37,744 bases of DNA from assembly GCA_902604565.1 (NCBI GenBank), contig CACKZF010000007.1:1-37744 (forward strand), read 5' to 3'. Origin of the DNA: an uncultured Pelagibacteraceae bacterium (GTDB lineage Bacteria > Pseudomonadota > Alphaproteobacteria > Pelagibacterales > Pelagibacteraceae). Position 1 is the stretch's first letter; each line of letters opens with the position of its first letter. This document shows, piece by piece, positions 25,374 through 33,337 of the stretch. Below the pieces are notes generated by a model. The model had not been told where the DNA came from and did not search any database. It worked only from the letters and a program-made list of their open reading frames with translations. Made by a program: the position numbers and the translations under genes.

Positions 25374-26780
25374 TTAACAGCTATAATACATGTCAAATTC
25401 AATAGGATGCGGCGTATGTTCAAAATTATGAATTTCTTCATATTTAAGTTCAATATAGGCATCTATTTGATCATCAGTAAATACATTACCTTGAGTTAAG
25501 AAACTTCTATCTTTGTCCAAAGCTTCCATTGCTTCTCTCAGAGAACCACAAACAGTTGGTACTTTCTTAACTTGCTTTTCTGATAAAGCGTAAAGGTCTT
25601 TGTCGAAGGATTTACCTGGATCAATTTTATTTTTTATTCCATCAATTCCAGCCATAAGCATAGAAGCAAATGTTAAATATGGATTTCCAGATGCATCTGG
25701 GAATCTGATTTCGCATCTTGCGCCTTTTTTACTTAATGTGATTGGAATTCTACATGAAGCCGATCTATTTCTTGCAGAGTATGCAAGTAAAACAGGAGCC
25801 TCAAATCCCGGTATTAATCTTTTGTAACTATTTGTAGTAGCATTAGCAAATGCATTAATTGCTTTTGCATGCTTTAATACTCCACCAATATAGTAAAGAG
25901 CAGTTTGTGATAATCCAGCGTATTTATTTCCAGAAAAAACAGGAGTTTTTCCTTTCCAAATTGATTGGTGAGTATGCATACCTGAACCATTATCACCTTT
26001 AACAGGCTTAGGCATAAAGGTTGCAGTTTTACCAAAAGAGTGAGAAACCATTTGAACTACATATTTATATAGTTGAACGTTGTCTGCTTGATCAACCAAA
26101 GTTCCAAATAACATTCCAAGTTCATGTTGACTTGGAGCAACTTCATGGTGATGTTTTTCTACAGTAATTCCAACATCTCTTAATCCTTTAAGATATTCAC
26201 CTCTCATGTCTTGTGCGCTATCTACTGGTGGTACAGGAAAATATCCTCCTTTTACCCCAGGTCTATGACCCATGTTACCATTATCATAAGATTTTCCAGA
26301 GTTATATGGACCTTCTGAACTGTCAATTGAAAAACTTGTTTCATTCATATCGTTTTTAATCCTTACGTCATCAAAAACAAAAAACTCAGGCTCTGGACCA
26401 AAATAAGCTGTATCACCTATACCTGTTTTCTTTAAATAAGCTTCAGCTTTTTTTGCAATTCCTCTTGGATCTCTTTCATAAGGATCTCTCTTAACTGCAT
26501 CTAAAATATCGCAAAATAAAATTAAAGTATTATGAGATGTATAAGGATCTATTACTTTTCTACTTAAATCAGGCTTTAATATCATGTCAGATTCATTAAT
26601 TGCTTTCCATCCTGCAATTGAAGATCCATCAAAAAATACTCCATCGTTTAACATTCCTTCATCAACGATTGTTGTATCCATTGTTAAATGTTGAAGTTTA
26701 CCTCTTGGGTCCGTAAATCTAAGATCCACAAACTCAATATTCTTAGACTTCATTAATTTTAGTACGTCCTTAGCGCTCAT
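25374..26780 (-). CDS. glnA: type I glutamine synthetase (GSI-beta)
   Basis: This 468-residue enzyme makes glutamine from glutamate, ammonia and ATP; the family forms dodecamers. Motifs in order are FVDLRFTDPRGKLQHL, FFDGSSIAGW, PEPEFFVFDD, HHHEVAPSQHELGM, KPVKGDNGSGMHTHQSIW, NRSASCRIPI and RCEIRFPDASGNPYL. Tyr397 (DLYALS) falls exactly at the adenylylation site of E. coli GlnA, so GlnE-type control is possible. ATG 26780 is preceded by AGGAG. It stands alone, between the suf operon (convergent) and ybaK (divergent). Confidence 0.98.
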   Translation of the reverse strand: MSAKDVLKLMKSKNIEFVDLRFTDPRGKLQHLTMDTTIVDEGMLNDGVFFDGSSIAGWKAINESDMILKPDLSRKVIDPYTSHNTLILFCDILDAVKRDPYERDPRGIAKKAEAYLKKTGIGDTAYFGPEPEFFVFDDVRIKNDMNETSFSIDSSEGPYNSGKSYDNGNMGHRPGVKGGYFPVPPVDSAQDMRGEYLKGLRDVGITVEKHHHEVAPSQHELGMLFGTLVDQADNVQLYKYVVQMVSHSFGKTATFMPKPVKGDNGSGMHTHQSIWKGKTPVFSGNKYAGLSQTALYYIGGVLKHAKAINAFANATTNSYKRLIPGFEAPVLLAYSARNRSASCRIPITLSKKGARCEIRFPDASGNPYLTFASMLMAGIDGIKNKIDPGKSFDKDLYALSEKQVKKVPTVCGSLREAMEALDKDRSFLTQGNVFTDDQIDAYIELKYEEIHNFEHTPHPIEFDMYYSC

Positions 26781-26785
26781 ATTAT

Positions 26786-26790
26786 CTCCT
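26786..26790 (-). promoter_or_regulatory. ribosome-binding site of glnA
   Basis: AGGAG on the minus strand lies five bases before the glnA ATG. Such a clear Shine-Dalgarno sequence is uncommon in this window and fits high expression of glutamine synthetase. Confidence 0.7.
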
Positions 26791-26802
26791 ATAATTTTTT
26801 AA

Positions 26803-26823
26803 TTTTCTTATCAGTTAAGAAAA
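26803..26823. repeat. perfect inverted repeat in the glnA leader
   Basis: TTTTCTTA (26803-26810) and TAAGAAAA (26816-26823) form an exact 8-bp inverted repeat around a 5-base loop, starting 13 bp upstream of the glnA ribosome-binding site. It could be an operator or a weak leader hairpin. It is AT-rich and could also be chance. Confidence 0.4.
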
Positions 26824-26921
26824 GATAAATAATGCCTATTAAATAGATATCACTTATGCTTTTTTTACATGTATATTAACCTTAAAAAATTAGAATTTTC
26901 AATCAATCCTAAGTTGCAATA

Positions 26922-27401
26922 ATGAGTTTATTAAATAAAGAACCAGTTAAAAGAGCTGAAAAAGCATTAAAAGAATATGATGAGACTTTATCAGTCACAG
27001 AATTAGAAAATACAGCAAGAACAGCCCTAGATGCAGCAAAATCATTAAACTGTGAAGTAGGAGCGATCGTAAAAAGTCTACTTTTTAAAAATGGTGAAAA
27101 TTATTTTCTATGTTTAGTCTCTGGTGACAAAAGATGTTCATTAAACAAATTGAAAAAGTTTTTTAATAGTAAGGATTTAAGTATGGCATCTCCAAATGAT
27201 GTGAAAGAACAAACTGGATATACAATTGGAGGAGTCTCTCCAATAGGACATACTAATAGCTTGCAGATATTAGTTGATAGTTCATTGAATAGATTTGAAG
27301 ATTTGTTTGCCGCTGCTGGTCATCCAAACTGTATTTTTAAAATAAATTTTGAAGATCTTAAAAAAATTACAAATGGAACAATAGAAGATATAATTGAATG
27401 A
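26922..27401 (+). CDS. ybaK: YbaK/EbsC-family aminoacyl-tRNA deacylase
   Basis: This 159-residue single-domain editing protein is of the YbaK/ProX type, which hydrolyses mischarged tRNA (for example Cys- or Ala-tRNA-Pro). Typical features are CEVGAIVKSLLFKNGE with the conserved lysine, VSGDKRCSLNKLKKFF, TGYTIGGVSPIGH (the GGxxPxGH loop) and FAAAGHPNCIFKI. The exact tRNA specificity cannot be read from the sequence. It overlaps the following transporter gene by 4 bp (ATGA). Confidence 0.92.
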   Translation: MSLLNKEPVKRAEKALKEYDETLSVTELENTARTALDAAKSLNCEVGAIVKSLLFKNGENYFLCLVSGDKRCSLNKLKKFFNSKDLSMASPNDVKEQTGYTIGGVSPIGHTNSLQILVDSSLNRFEDLFAAAGHPNCIFKINFEDLKKITNGTIEDIIE

Positions 27402-28291
27402 AACCACCAAACACTACTGATTATTTTATTCTTACTTTTTTAGCTTTACTTTGGGCCTCAGCTTTTTTTAATATTAAAATTGCAACATATTCTTATGGAC
27501 CAATAACTATAGCTTTTTTAAGAATTTTTTTTGGGATGATACCTCTATTATTACTTTGTTATTTTAAAAAAATAAAAATTGAAGCTTTCTCCAAGGATTG
27601 GAAATGGTTTGCTGCAATTGGCATCATTAATTTAGTAATACCTTTTTTCCTAATAGCATACGGAGTTCAAAAGGTTCAAAGTAACTTAGCTGCAATTTTA
27701 ATGTCAACAACACCTATAAGCGCAACAATACTCGCACACTTCTTTGCAGATGGAGAGAAAATAAACGTAATAAAAATATTTGGAATAGTTTTAGGATTTT
27801 CTGGAATTGTTTATTTATTTTCAGAAAATTTACTTATAAATAATGAAAATTTATTTTCTGCTCTTATGATCCTATTGGGATCTACTTTTTATGTTATTGG
27901 AGGAATTTTAACATTAAAAATTAGTAATAAGAAAAATGAAAATGTAACTGCATCAATTCTTATTTGGGGAGCTATAATTGCTTGTCCAATATCACTAATT
28001 ATTGAGCAACCATGGAATTTAAATCCATCACTAGAGTCCACATTATCTTTGATTTATCTTGGTATTTTTCCAACTGGAATAGCATGGTTATTAAGATTTA
28101 TGATTTTAAAGAAAAATGGCTTAGTTTTCCAAAGTCAGGTCGCTTATCTAATACCAATTTTTGGTGTTATTTTAGGATTTATTTTCCTAAACGAATTAGT
28201 AACACCTAAAATTTTAATTGCTTTATGTGCTGTTGTCTTAGGAATTTATTTTGTAAAAAAGGCAGGAGATAAAAAAATACAAAGTATATAA
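27398..28291 (+). CDS. EamA/DMT-superfamily permease
   Basis: This 297-residue inner-membrane protein has about ten hydrophobic helices arranged as two EamA repeats of five. Repeat 1 begins at LTFLALLWASAFFNIKIA with YGPITIAFLRIFFG, and repeat 2 around FSALMILLGSTFYVIGGILT with QVAYLIPIFGVILGFIFLNE and the positively charged end VKKAGDKK. The family exports or imports amino acids, nucleotides or other metabolites, and the substrate is unknown. It overlaps ybaK by 4 bp. The convergent iolG-type gene ends 7 bp beyond it. Confidence 0.92.
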   Translation: MKPPNTTDYFILTFLALLWASAFFNIKIATYSYGPITIAFLRIFFGMIPLLLLCYFKKIKIEAFSKDWKWFAAIGIINLVIPFFLIAYGVQKVQSNLAAILMSTTPISATILAHFFADGEKINVIKIFGIVLGFSGIVYLFSENLLINNENLFSALMILLGSTFYVIGGILTLKISNKKNENVTASILIWGAIIACPISLIIEQPWNLNPSLESTLSLIYLGIFPTGIAWLLRFMILKKNGLVFQSQVAYLIPIFGVILGFIFLNELVTPKILIALCAVVLGIYFVKKAGDKKIQSI

Positions 28292-28298
28292 AAAATTT

Positions 28299-29315
28299 CT
28301 AATTTATTTTTAATTGTTCAAATTTTTTTGACTTAACTGATTTTTGTGCAGCTTCTGCTAACATTATAGACTTTCTTCCATCTTCAAAATCACCTCTAGG
28401 TTTAATATTTTTTTTGCAAAATTTTGCAAGGTCAGATAGTTGCAACCTAAAAGCTTCTGCATATCTCTCTATAAAAAAATGGAGTAGAGGGGATTTATTA
28501 TTACTTGAATTTTTTAAAAAGAGATTAGTCTCAGTATCTCTTTTATTATCTGATATCATCATTCCTTTTGTTCCGAAAAGCTCAACTCTTTGGTCATAAC
28601 CAAAACTACAATGTCTCGAATTAGTTATAATACATTGCACTCCTTTTTTCGACTTAAGCACTGCAGTTGCAAGTTCATAGTCTTTTATCTTATTAAATCT
28701 TTGATCTGATATATTACTGCCAGTGGCAAATACTGATTTAAAATCATCTGAACCTAAGTAGTATCTTGCTAAATCAAAATCATGAATCATCATGTCTTTA
28801 AAAATTCCTCCAGAACCTTTTAAATAAGACAATGAAGGAGGAGCAGGGTCTCGACTAGTTATAATAATTTTTTCTAGTTTACCTATTTTATTTTTTAACA
28901 AATTCTTTTTAAGTAAATTATGTCCAGGATCGTATCTTCTATTAAATCCCATTTGAACTTTTGGATTAAATTTTTTAATTTTTTTTAGAGATAAATTAAT
29001 TTTCTTTAAATTTAAATCTAGTGGTTTTTCACAAAAGACTACTTTTTTATATTTTGCACCCTTTTCAATAAATTTTAAATGAGTAGAAGTAGAAGAAGCT
29101 ATAAAAATACATTTAATTTCATTATCTTTAAAAGCAATATTTGGATTATTTAATGAAAAAGCATTAAATTTTTTTGAAATTTTGTTTGATAGATTTTTAT
29201 TTAAATCAAAAACATATTTTAATTCAAATTCACTATTTTTTATTAAATTACTAGCATGCATCTGGCCAATTCTACCAAGGCCAAACAGAGCGGTTTTTAT
29301 TTTATTTTTACCCAT
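28299..29315 (-). CDS. iolG: Gfo/Idh/MocA dehydrogenase, myo-inositol 2-dehydrogenase (IolG) type
   Basis: This 338-residue NAD(P)-dependent enzyme is inferred to oxidise myo-inositol to scyllo-inosose. The Rossmann start is KIKTALFGLGRIGQMHASNL, the catalytic lysine is in VVFCEKPLDL, and the motif GGIFKDMMIHDFDLARYYLG carries the Asp/His pair and is strikingly IolG-like. I chose ATG 29315 over ATG 29342 because the family begins a few residues before the Rossmann strand; the upstream gene ends at 29297, so an overlap of 19 bp remains. It follows the second dehydrogenase and belongs with the divergent iolE. Closely related sugar or cyclitol dehydrogenases share these motifs, so the substrate is probable, not proven. 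Confidence 0.82.
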   Translation of the reverse strand: MGKNKIKTALFGLGRIGQMHASNLIKNSEFELKYVFDLNKNLSNKISKKFNAFSLNNPNIAFKDNEIKCIFIASSTSTHLKFIEKGAKYKKVVFCEKPLDLNLKKINLSLKKIKKFNPKVQMGFNRRYDPGHNLLKKNLLKNKIGKLEKIIITSRDPAPPSLSYLKGSGGIFKDMMIHDFDLARYYLGSDDFKSVFATGSNISDQRFNKIKDYELATAVLKSKKGVQCIITNSRHCSFGYDQRVELFGTKGMMISDNKRDTETNLFLKNSSNNKSPLLHFFIERYAEAFRLQLSDLAKFCKKNIKPRGDFEDGRKSIMLAEAAQKSVKSKKFEQLKIN

Positions 29316-30442
29316 CTTTTTTTTCTGTTTGAAACTTTGCATGCTTCAATAAATTTTGCAGTTTCAAGTCCTTCGTCTTCATTGGGGTAAAAATACCTTT
29401 TTTTTGAATTATTTTTCAAAGAATCTGCAAATTCACGATAAATATTTGCAAATGCATCCAAATAACCTTCAGGATGACCAAATTTTAATCTAGAAAATTT
29501 TTTGGACAATTCAGCATTAAAAAAACCTCTTTCAATAAATTTTACTGCACCGTTAGATGGATTAAGTTTTAAATAGTTTGGATCGTTTTGAACCCATTCC
29601 AAACTTCCTTTCGTTCCAAAAATTCTTATTCGTAATCCATAAACTCCACCTCTAGCCATCACACTTGTCCAAAACATTCCTTTAGCTCCATTATTAAAAT
29701 TGATCATTACTTGAGCATTGTTGTCCATTTTAACTTTATTTGAAACTTGTTTAATATCTGCAAAAATAGTTTCACCTTTTAAACCTGATATATAAGTTGC
29801 CATATGATATGCATGGGAGCCAATTTCGTTTAAGACCGCTGAAGCTCCAACAATATTTTTATCTATTTTCCATTTAAACTTTTTCTTTGCATTTTTTTGT
29901 GAAATACTCTCTCCATCTGACCAATCCTGAACGTATTCAACGTTTACGTATTCAACTTTTCCAATTTTACCTTTTTCAACTAATACTTTCGCCTCTCTAA
30001 CCATAGGATAAGCAGAGTAATTGTGTGTCAAAGCATACTTAATTTTTTTATTTGATTTTATTTTTTTAAATAATTTTTTAGCTTGAGTAAGATTTCCAGC
30101 AAATGGTTTATCAGAAATTACATGTATATTTTTATCAATAAATTTTGCTGCAATAATTTGGTGACTTGAAGGAGGTGTCATTATTGCTACAACATTAATA
30201 CCATCTTTTCTTGCCGCTTCTCTTTCAGCCATTTCTCTAAAATTTGAATAGCATCTCTCTTTTAAAATACCTAGGCTTTGACCAAAGCTTTTAGATAGTT
30301 TTGAATTTCTTGAAAAAACACCAGCAACTATCTCATATTGATTATCAAATCTTGATGAAATTCTATGAACATGACCAATCCAAGATTTTGGACCACCTCC
30401 AACTACGCCGAGCTGAATTTTTTTTCCTTTAATTAATCTCAT
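29297..30442 (-). CDS. second Gfo/Idh/MocA-family oxidoreductase (cyclitol or sugar)
   Basis: This 381-residue protein has an N-terminal NAD(P) fold with QLGVVGGGPKSWIGHVHRIS, GINVVAIMTPPSSH, the lysine motif VISDKPFAG, and a C-terminal domain with ASAVLNEIGSHAYHMATYIS. It differs from its IolG-type neighbour in motif style and length, so it is not a duplication. An open frame extends to 30628, but the start at 30442 fits the Rossmann strand; the extra 62 codons lie inside the divergent iolE gene and are antisense to it. In other bacteria this type often sits beside inosose-dehydratase-like barrels. A scyllo-inositol or inositol-isomer dehydrogenase is possible; the substrate is unknown. Confidence 0.85.
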   Translation of the reverse strand: MRLIKGKKIQLGVVGGGPKSWIGHVHRISSRFDNQYEIVAGVFSRNSKLSKSFGQSLGILKERCYSNFREMAEREAARKDGINVVAIMTPPSSHQIIAAKFIDKNIHVISDKPFAGNLTQAKKLFKKIKSNKKIKYALTHNYSAYPMVREAKVLVEKGKIGKVEYVNVEYVQDWSDGESISQKNAKKKFKWKIDKNIVGASAVLNEIGSHAYHMATYISGLKGETIFADIKQVSNKVKMDNNAQVMINFNNGAKGMFWTSVMARGGVYGLRIRIFGTKGSLEWVQNDPNYLKLNPSNGAVKFIERGFFNAELSKKFSRLKFGHPEGYLDAFANIYREFADSLKNNSKKRYFYPNEDEGLETAKFIEACKVSNRKKRWVKIK

Positions 30443-30473
30443 GATTAAATATATCTTAACAAATAAAAAATTT

Positions 30474-31376
30474 ATGTCAGTAAAATTAGGTATAGCACCA
30501 ATCGCTTGGAGTAATGATGACATGCCTGAATTAGGTGGAGATACTCCTTTAGAACAATGTTTGTCAGAAGCAAGCCAGGCTGGATTTGTTGGGATTGAGT
30601 CAGGTGGTAAATTCCCAAAAACATCCAAAGAATTATTGCCGAAATTAGATAAGTATAACTTAAAATTATGCTCTGGTTGGTATAGCGGAAATCTTAGAAA
30701 AAATTCTGTTGAACAAGAAAAAAATTTAATTCAAGACCAACTTAAATTATTTAAAGATTGTGAAGCTCCATGTATCGTTTTTGCTGAAGTTTTTGGTTCT
30801 ATACAGGGCGATCCAACAAAAAAACTTTCCAATAGACCTAAGATGACGGATCAAGAATGGAAAGATTATTGCACAAAAATATCTGAACTTGCAAAATATC
30901 TTGAAGACGAGGGTATGCCTTTAGCTTACCACCATCATATGGGAACAGTTATTGAAACAGAAGAAGAAACTATTAGATTGCTAGAAAATACAGATGATAG
31001 TGTAAAATTAACTTTAGATACTGGCCATATGTTATTTGCTCAGGGAAATTCAATTAATTTAATTAATAAATTTAAGGAAAGAGTAATCCACATACACTGC
31101 AAAGATATTAGAGAAGAAGTATTAAAAAAAGCTCTTTCTGAAGATTTGAGTTTTAGGGATGCTTTTTTAGAAGGCGCCTTTACCGTACCTGGTGATGGGT
31201 GTATCGACTATAAACCTTTGTTTGATATTTTAAAAAAAAATAATTATCATGGTTGGCTTGTTGTGGAGGCTGAACAAGATCCTAAAAAAGCTAATCCACT
31301 TGAATATGCTATTAAGGGTTACAAATATATTACAGACACTTTAAAGAAATCAAATTTAGAGATTAATAATCTATAA
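30474..31376 (+). CDS. iolE: inosose dehydratase (IolE-type TIM barrel)
   Basis: This 300-residue AP-endonuclease-2-like barrel is inferred to dehydrate 2-keto-myo-inositol in inositol breakdown. Visible are VKLGIAPIAWSNDDMPELGG at the start, GFVGIESGGKFPKT, LAYHHHMGTVIETEEE, LTLDTGHMLFAQGN, VIHIHCKDIREEVL, GAFTVPGDGCIDYKPLF and GWLVVEAEQDP. The metal-binding Glu/Asp/His residues fall in the GIES, DTGH, HIHCKD and VVEAEQ segments. The start is set at ATG 30474 (MSVKLGIAP), not ATG 30441, because the extra 11 residues do not fit and would overlap the divergent gene. Only 31 bp separate the two divergent starts. The remaining inositol genes (iolB, iolC, iolD, iolJ) are not in the window. Confidence 0.9.
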   Translation: MSVKLGIAPIAWSNDDMPELGGDTPLEQCLSEASQAGFVGIESGGKFPKTSKELLPKLDKYNLKLCSGWYSGNLRKNSVEQEKNLIQDQLKLFKDCEAPCIVFAEVFGSIQGDPTKKLSNRPKMTDQEWKDYCTKISELAKYLEDEGMPLAYHHHMGTVIETEEETIRLLENTDDSVKLTLDTGHMLFAQGNSINLINKFKERVIHIHCKDIREEVLKKALSEDLSFRDAFLEGAFTVPGDGCIDYKPLFDILKKNNYHGWLVVEAEQDPKKANPLEYAIKGYKYITDTLKKSNLEINNL

Positions 31377-32327
31377 TTTTACTTTTTTACTATCTTCAAG
31401 TTTACCATCGAAAAAATCAAAAATATTTTGAATAGTTTCTTTTGCCATTCTTGTCATGCATTCCTCAGTGAATGCTGCAGCATGAGGACTTAAGAAAACT
31501 TTATCATTTTTTAATAGAGGATTATCAGCCTCTGGAGGTTCTACCTCAAATACATCAATTCCTGCTCCAAAAATCAAATTTTCATTCAAAGCCCTATCTA
31601 AATCTTTTTCATTTATAATACCGCCCCTTGCAGCATTTATGATGATGCAGTTTTTTTTCATTGTTTTTAGAAGTTCATAATTTATAATATTTTTAGTTTG
31701 ATCAGTTAAAGGTATATGGAGTGAGACAGCATCCATATCTTTAATAGCCGCTGACAAATCTTCAACTTTTTTACCACCCATTTTGCTTATTGTTTCTGTA
31801 TCTACAAATGGATCGTAAACAAAAACGTTCATTTCAAATCCTAAACATCTTTTGATCAACGCTTTTCCTATTCTTCCAAATCCAGCAATAAGAATGTTTT
31901 TATCCCAAATCTCTATAGTTTTTGGTAATTTATTTCGTTCAGTAAATTTTCCACTTTTGACTGAATGGTCATACATATTTTTTCTTTTTGAGATACTTAA
32001 AAGCATAAAAAGAACATGTTCTGCAACTGCTACAGCATTTGCTGTTGCAGTTATTGCTACATCGATATTTCCTTTTTTACAGCTATTTAAATCAATATTA
32101 TCGTAACCAACTCCATGTCTTGAAATTATTTTAAGGTTTTTTGCATTTTCAATTGCCTCAGCAGGCAATATTGAAGTTCTTAAAGAAACTGCGTCTGCAT
32201 CAACAATTTTTTGTTTTACATTTTCAACACTTAAATCTTCAACAACCTCGTAACTATAGTTACTATTACTTTTTAATAATTCCATACCTTTTTCATGAAT
32301 AGGTTGGACAATGAGAATTTTTTTCAT
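31371..32327 (-). CDS. D-2-hydroxyacid dehydrogenase (SerA-like family)
   Basis: This 318-residue NAD-dependent dehydrogenase shows RHGVGYDNIDL (with the substrate-binding Arg), the Rossmann segment NILIAGFGRIGKALIKRCLG with FVYDPF, VSLHIPLTDQT, IINAARGGIINEKDL with the catalytic Arg, GIDVFEVEPPEADNPLL (Glu) and VFLSPHAAAFTEEC with the proton-donor His. It lacks the ACT domain of serine-pathway PGDH, so a catabolic 2-keto/2-hydroxy acid substrate is likelier. It is the last gene of the minus-strand operon that starts with the PanE-like gene, and it converges with iolE (6-bp overlap). Confidence 0.9.
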   Translation of the reverse strand: MKKILIVQPIHEKGMELLKSNSNYSYEVVEDLSVENVKQKIVDADAVSLRTSILPAEAIENAKNLKIISRHGVGYDNIDLNSCKKGNIDVAITATANAVAVAEHVLFMLLSISKRKNMYDHSVKSGKFTERNKLPKTIEIWDKNILIAGFGRIGKALIKRCLGFEMNVFVYDPFVDTETISKMGGKKVEDLSAAIKDMDAVSLHIPLTDQTKNIINYELLKTMKKNCIIINAARGGIINEKDLDRALNENLIFGAGIDVFEVEPPEADNPLLKNDKVFLSPHAAAFTEECMTRMAKETIQNIFDFFDGKLEDSKKVKL

Positions 32328-32342
32328 AATTTAAAAAAGAAA

Positions 32343-33332
32343 TTATACTAGTCTAGCAAGATCTCTTTTACTATTTTTAAATGTTGGAAGTGGATATTTA
32401 AATGCATACTTTCTTGGAATACATTTATTCTTTGCCTTTTCCCATAAAGCAATCCATTGCTTATAATTGTGGATGGTAATATTTTTTTTATTTTTACTTC
32501 TTACATAAAAATTGGGTAAAGGTTTCCTACCAGATGGGGTTCCAGCTCTATTGTATCTTAAATCAGCGCTAATTCTAAAATCATTAGATCTATTAGGCAA
32601 TGAACAATGAATAGAATGTTTGTGTAAAATAATAATATCGCCAACATTAGCTTCTAGAAAAACTGGTTTGTAATTATCAAGTAGTTTACTATCTTTTATT
32701 TCGACCTGACCTCTATATCCCGATATATGATTCAATAGTCCCAATTTATTAATTTCTTTTACTGTAATCATACATCCATTTTTTTTTGTAGTTTTAGTAA
32801 ATGGAATCCAAACAGTAACCATATCTGTTAATCTTTGTCCCAAAGATGATAATACTGCTGCATCCTGATGCCATGGTGTTCTGCCTGAGAGACCATCGTG
32901 AACAGAATGTTTAGGTAATTTATTTTCAGGTTGTTTAATTCTGGTATTTTGAACTGGATTTGAAAGTATCTCTGGCCCTAATAATTTTTCAACCACATCC
33001 AAGATATTTCTGTGATTTATTAAATTCCATAAAGATTGAGATGCAAAATAATCACTATCTCTCTTCACATGATCTCTTGGAAGTCTGGTGTTAAAATATT
33101 GATCAAGATCATAAATATTTAGTTTTGAAATGTAAGTATATTTTTTCCTAAAGTTATATTTAAATATTTTTTCTTTCATGTTCTCAGGAGCAAATTTATG
33201 AACTAAATTGTCCATTACATATTCCATGTCATTTAAAATTGGTTTTAGATCTTTATTGAAGTTAAGAACATTTCTTACTCTTAAGAAGCCATCCCTATCT
33301 AAAATACTCTTTAATTTAGTCTTAATTTGCAT
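32343..33332 (-). CDS. phytanoyl-CoA dioxygenase (PhyH) family oxygenase
   Basis: This 329-residue protein is of the PhyH family of Fe(II)/2-oxoglutarate oxygenases. The metal ligands are H155 and D157 in RTPWHQDAAVLSS and the distal His in HSIHCSLPNRSNDFR (His242), with Arg253 as the likely 2-oxoglutarate ligand. The N-terminal DRDGFLRVRNVLNF is typical. PhyH-family members hydroxylate small molecules (acyl-CoAs, ectoine, methylphosphonate and others), so the substrate is open. It lies 15 bp before the dehydrogenase gene and 5 bp after the second oxygenase gene, in one operon. Confidence 0.87.
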   Translation of the reverse strand: MQIKTKLKSILDRDGFLRVRNVLNFNKDLKPILNDMEYVMDNLVHKFAPENMKEKIFKYNFRKKYTYISKLNIYDLDQYFNTRLPRDHVKRDSDYFASQSLWNLINHRNILDVVEKLLGPEILSNPVQNTRIKQPENKLPKHSVHDGLSGRTPWHQDAAVLSSLGQRLTDMVTVWIPFTKTTKKNGCMITVKEINKLGLLNHISGYRGQVEIKDSKLLDNYKPVFLEANVGDIIILHKHSIHCSLPNRSNDFRISADLRYNRAGTPSGRKPLPNFYVRSKNKKNITIHNYKQWIALWEKAKNKCIPRKYAFKYPLPTFKNSKRDLARLV

Positions 33333-33337
33333 AATTA

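Noticed and set aside
30443-30628. N-terminal extension of the second Gfo/Idh/MocA protein to 30628
   Set aside because: It is antisense to iolE and puts 62 non-family residues before the Rossmann strand; ATG 30442 fits the family.
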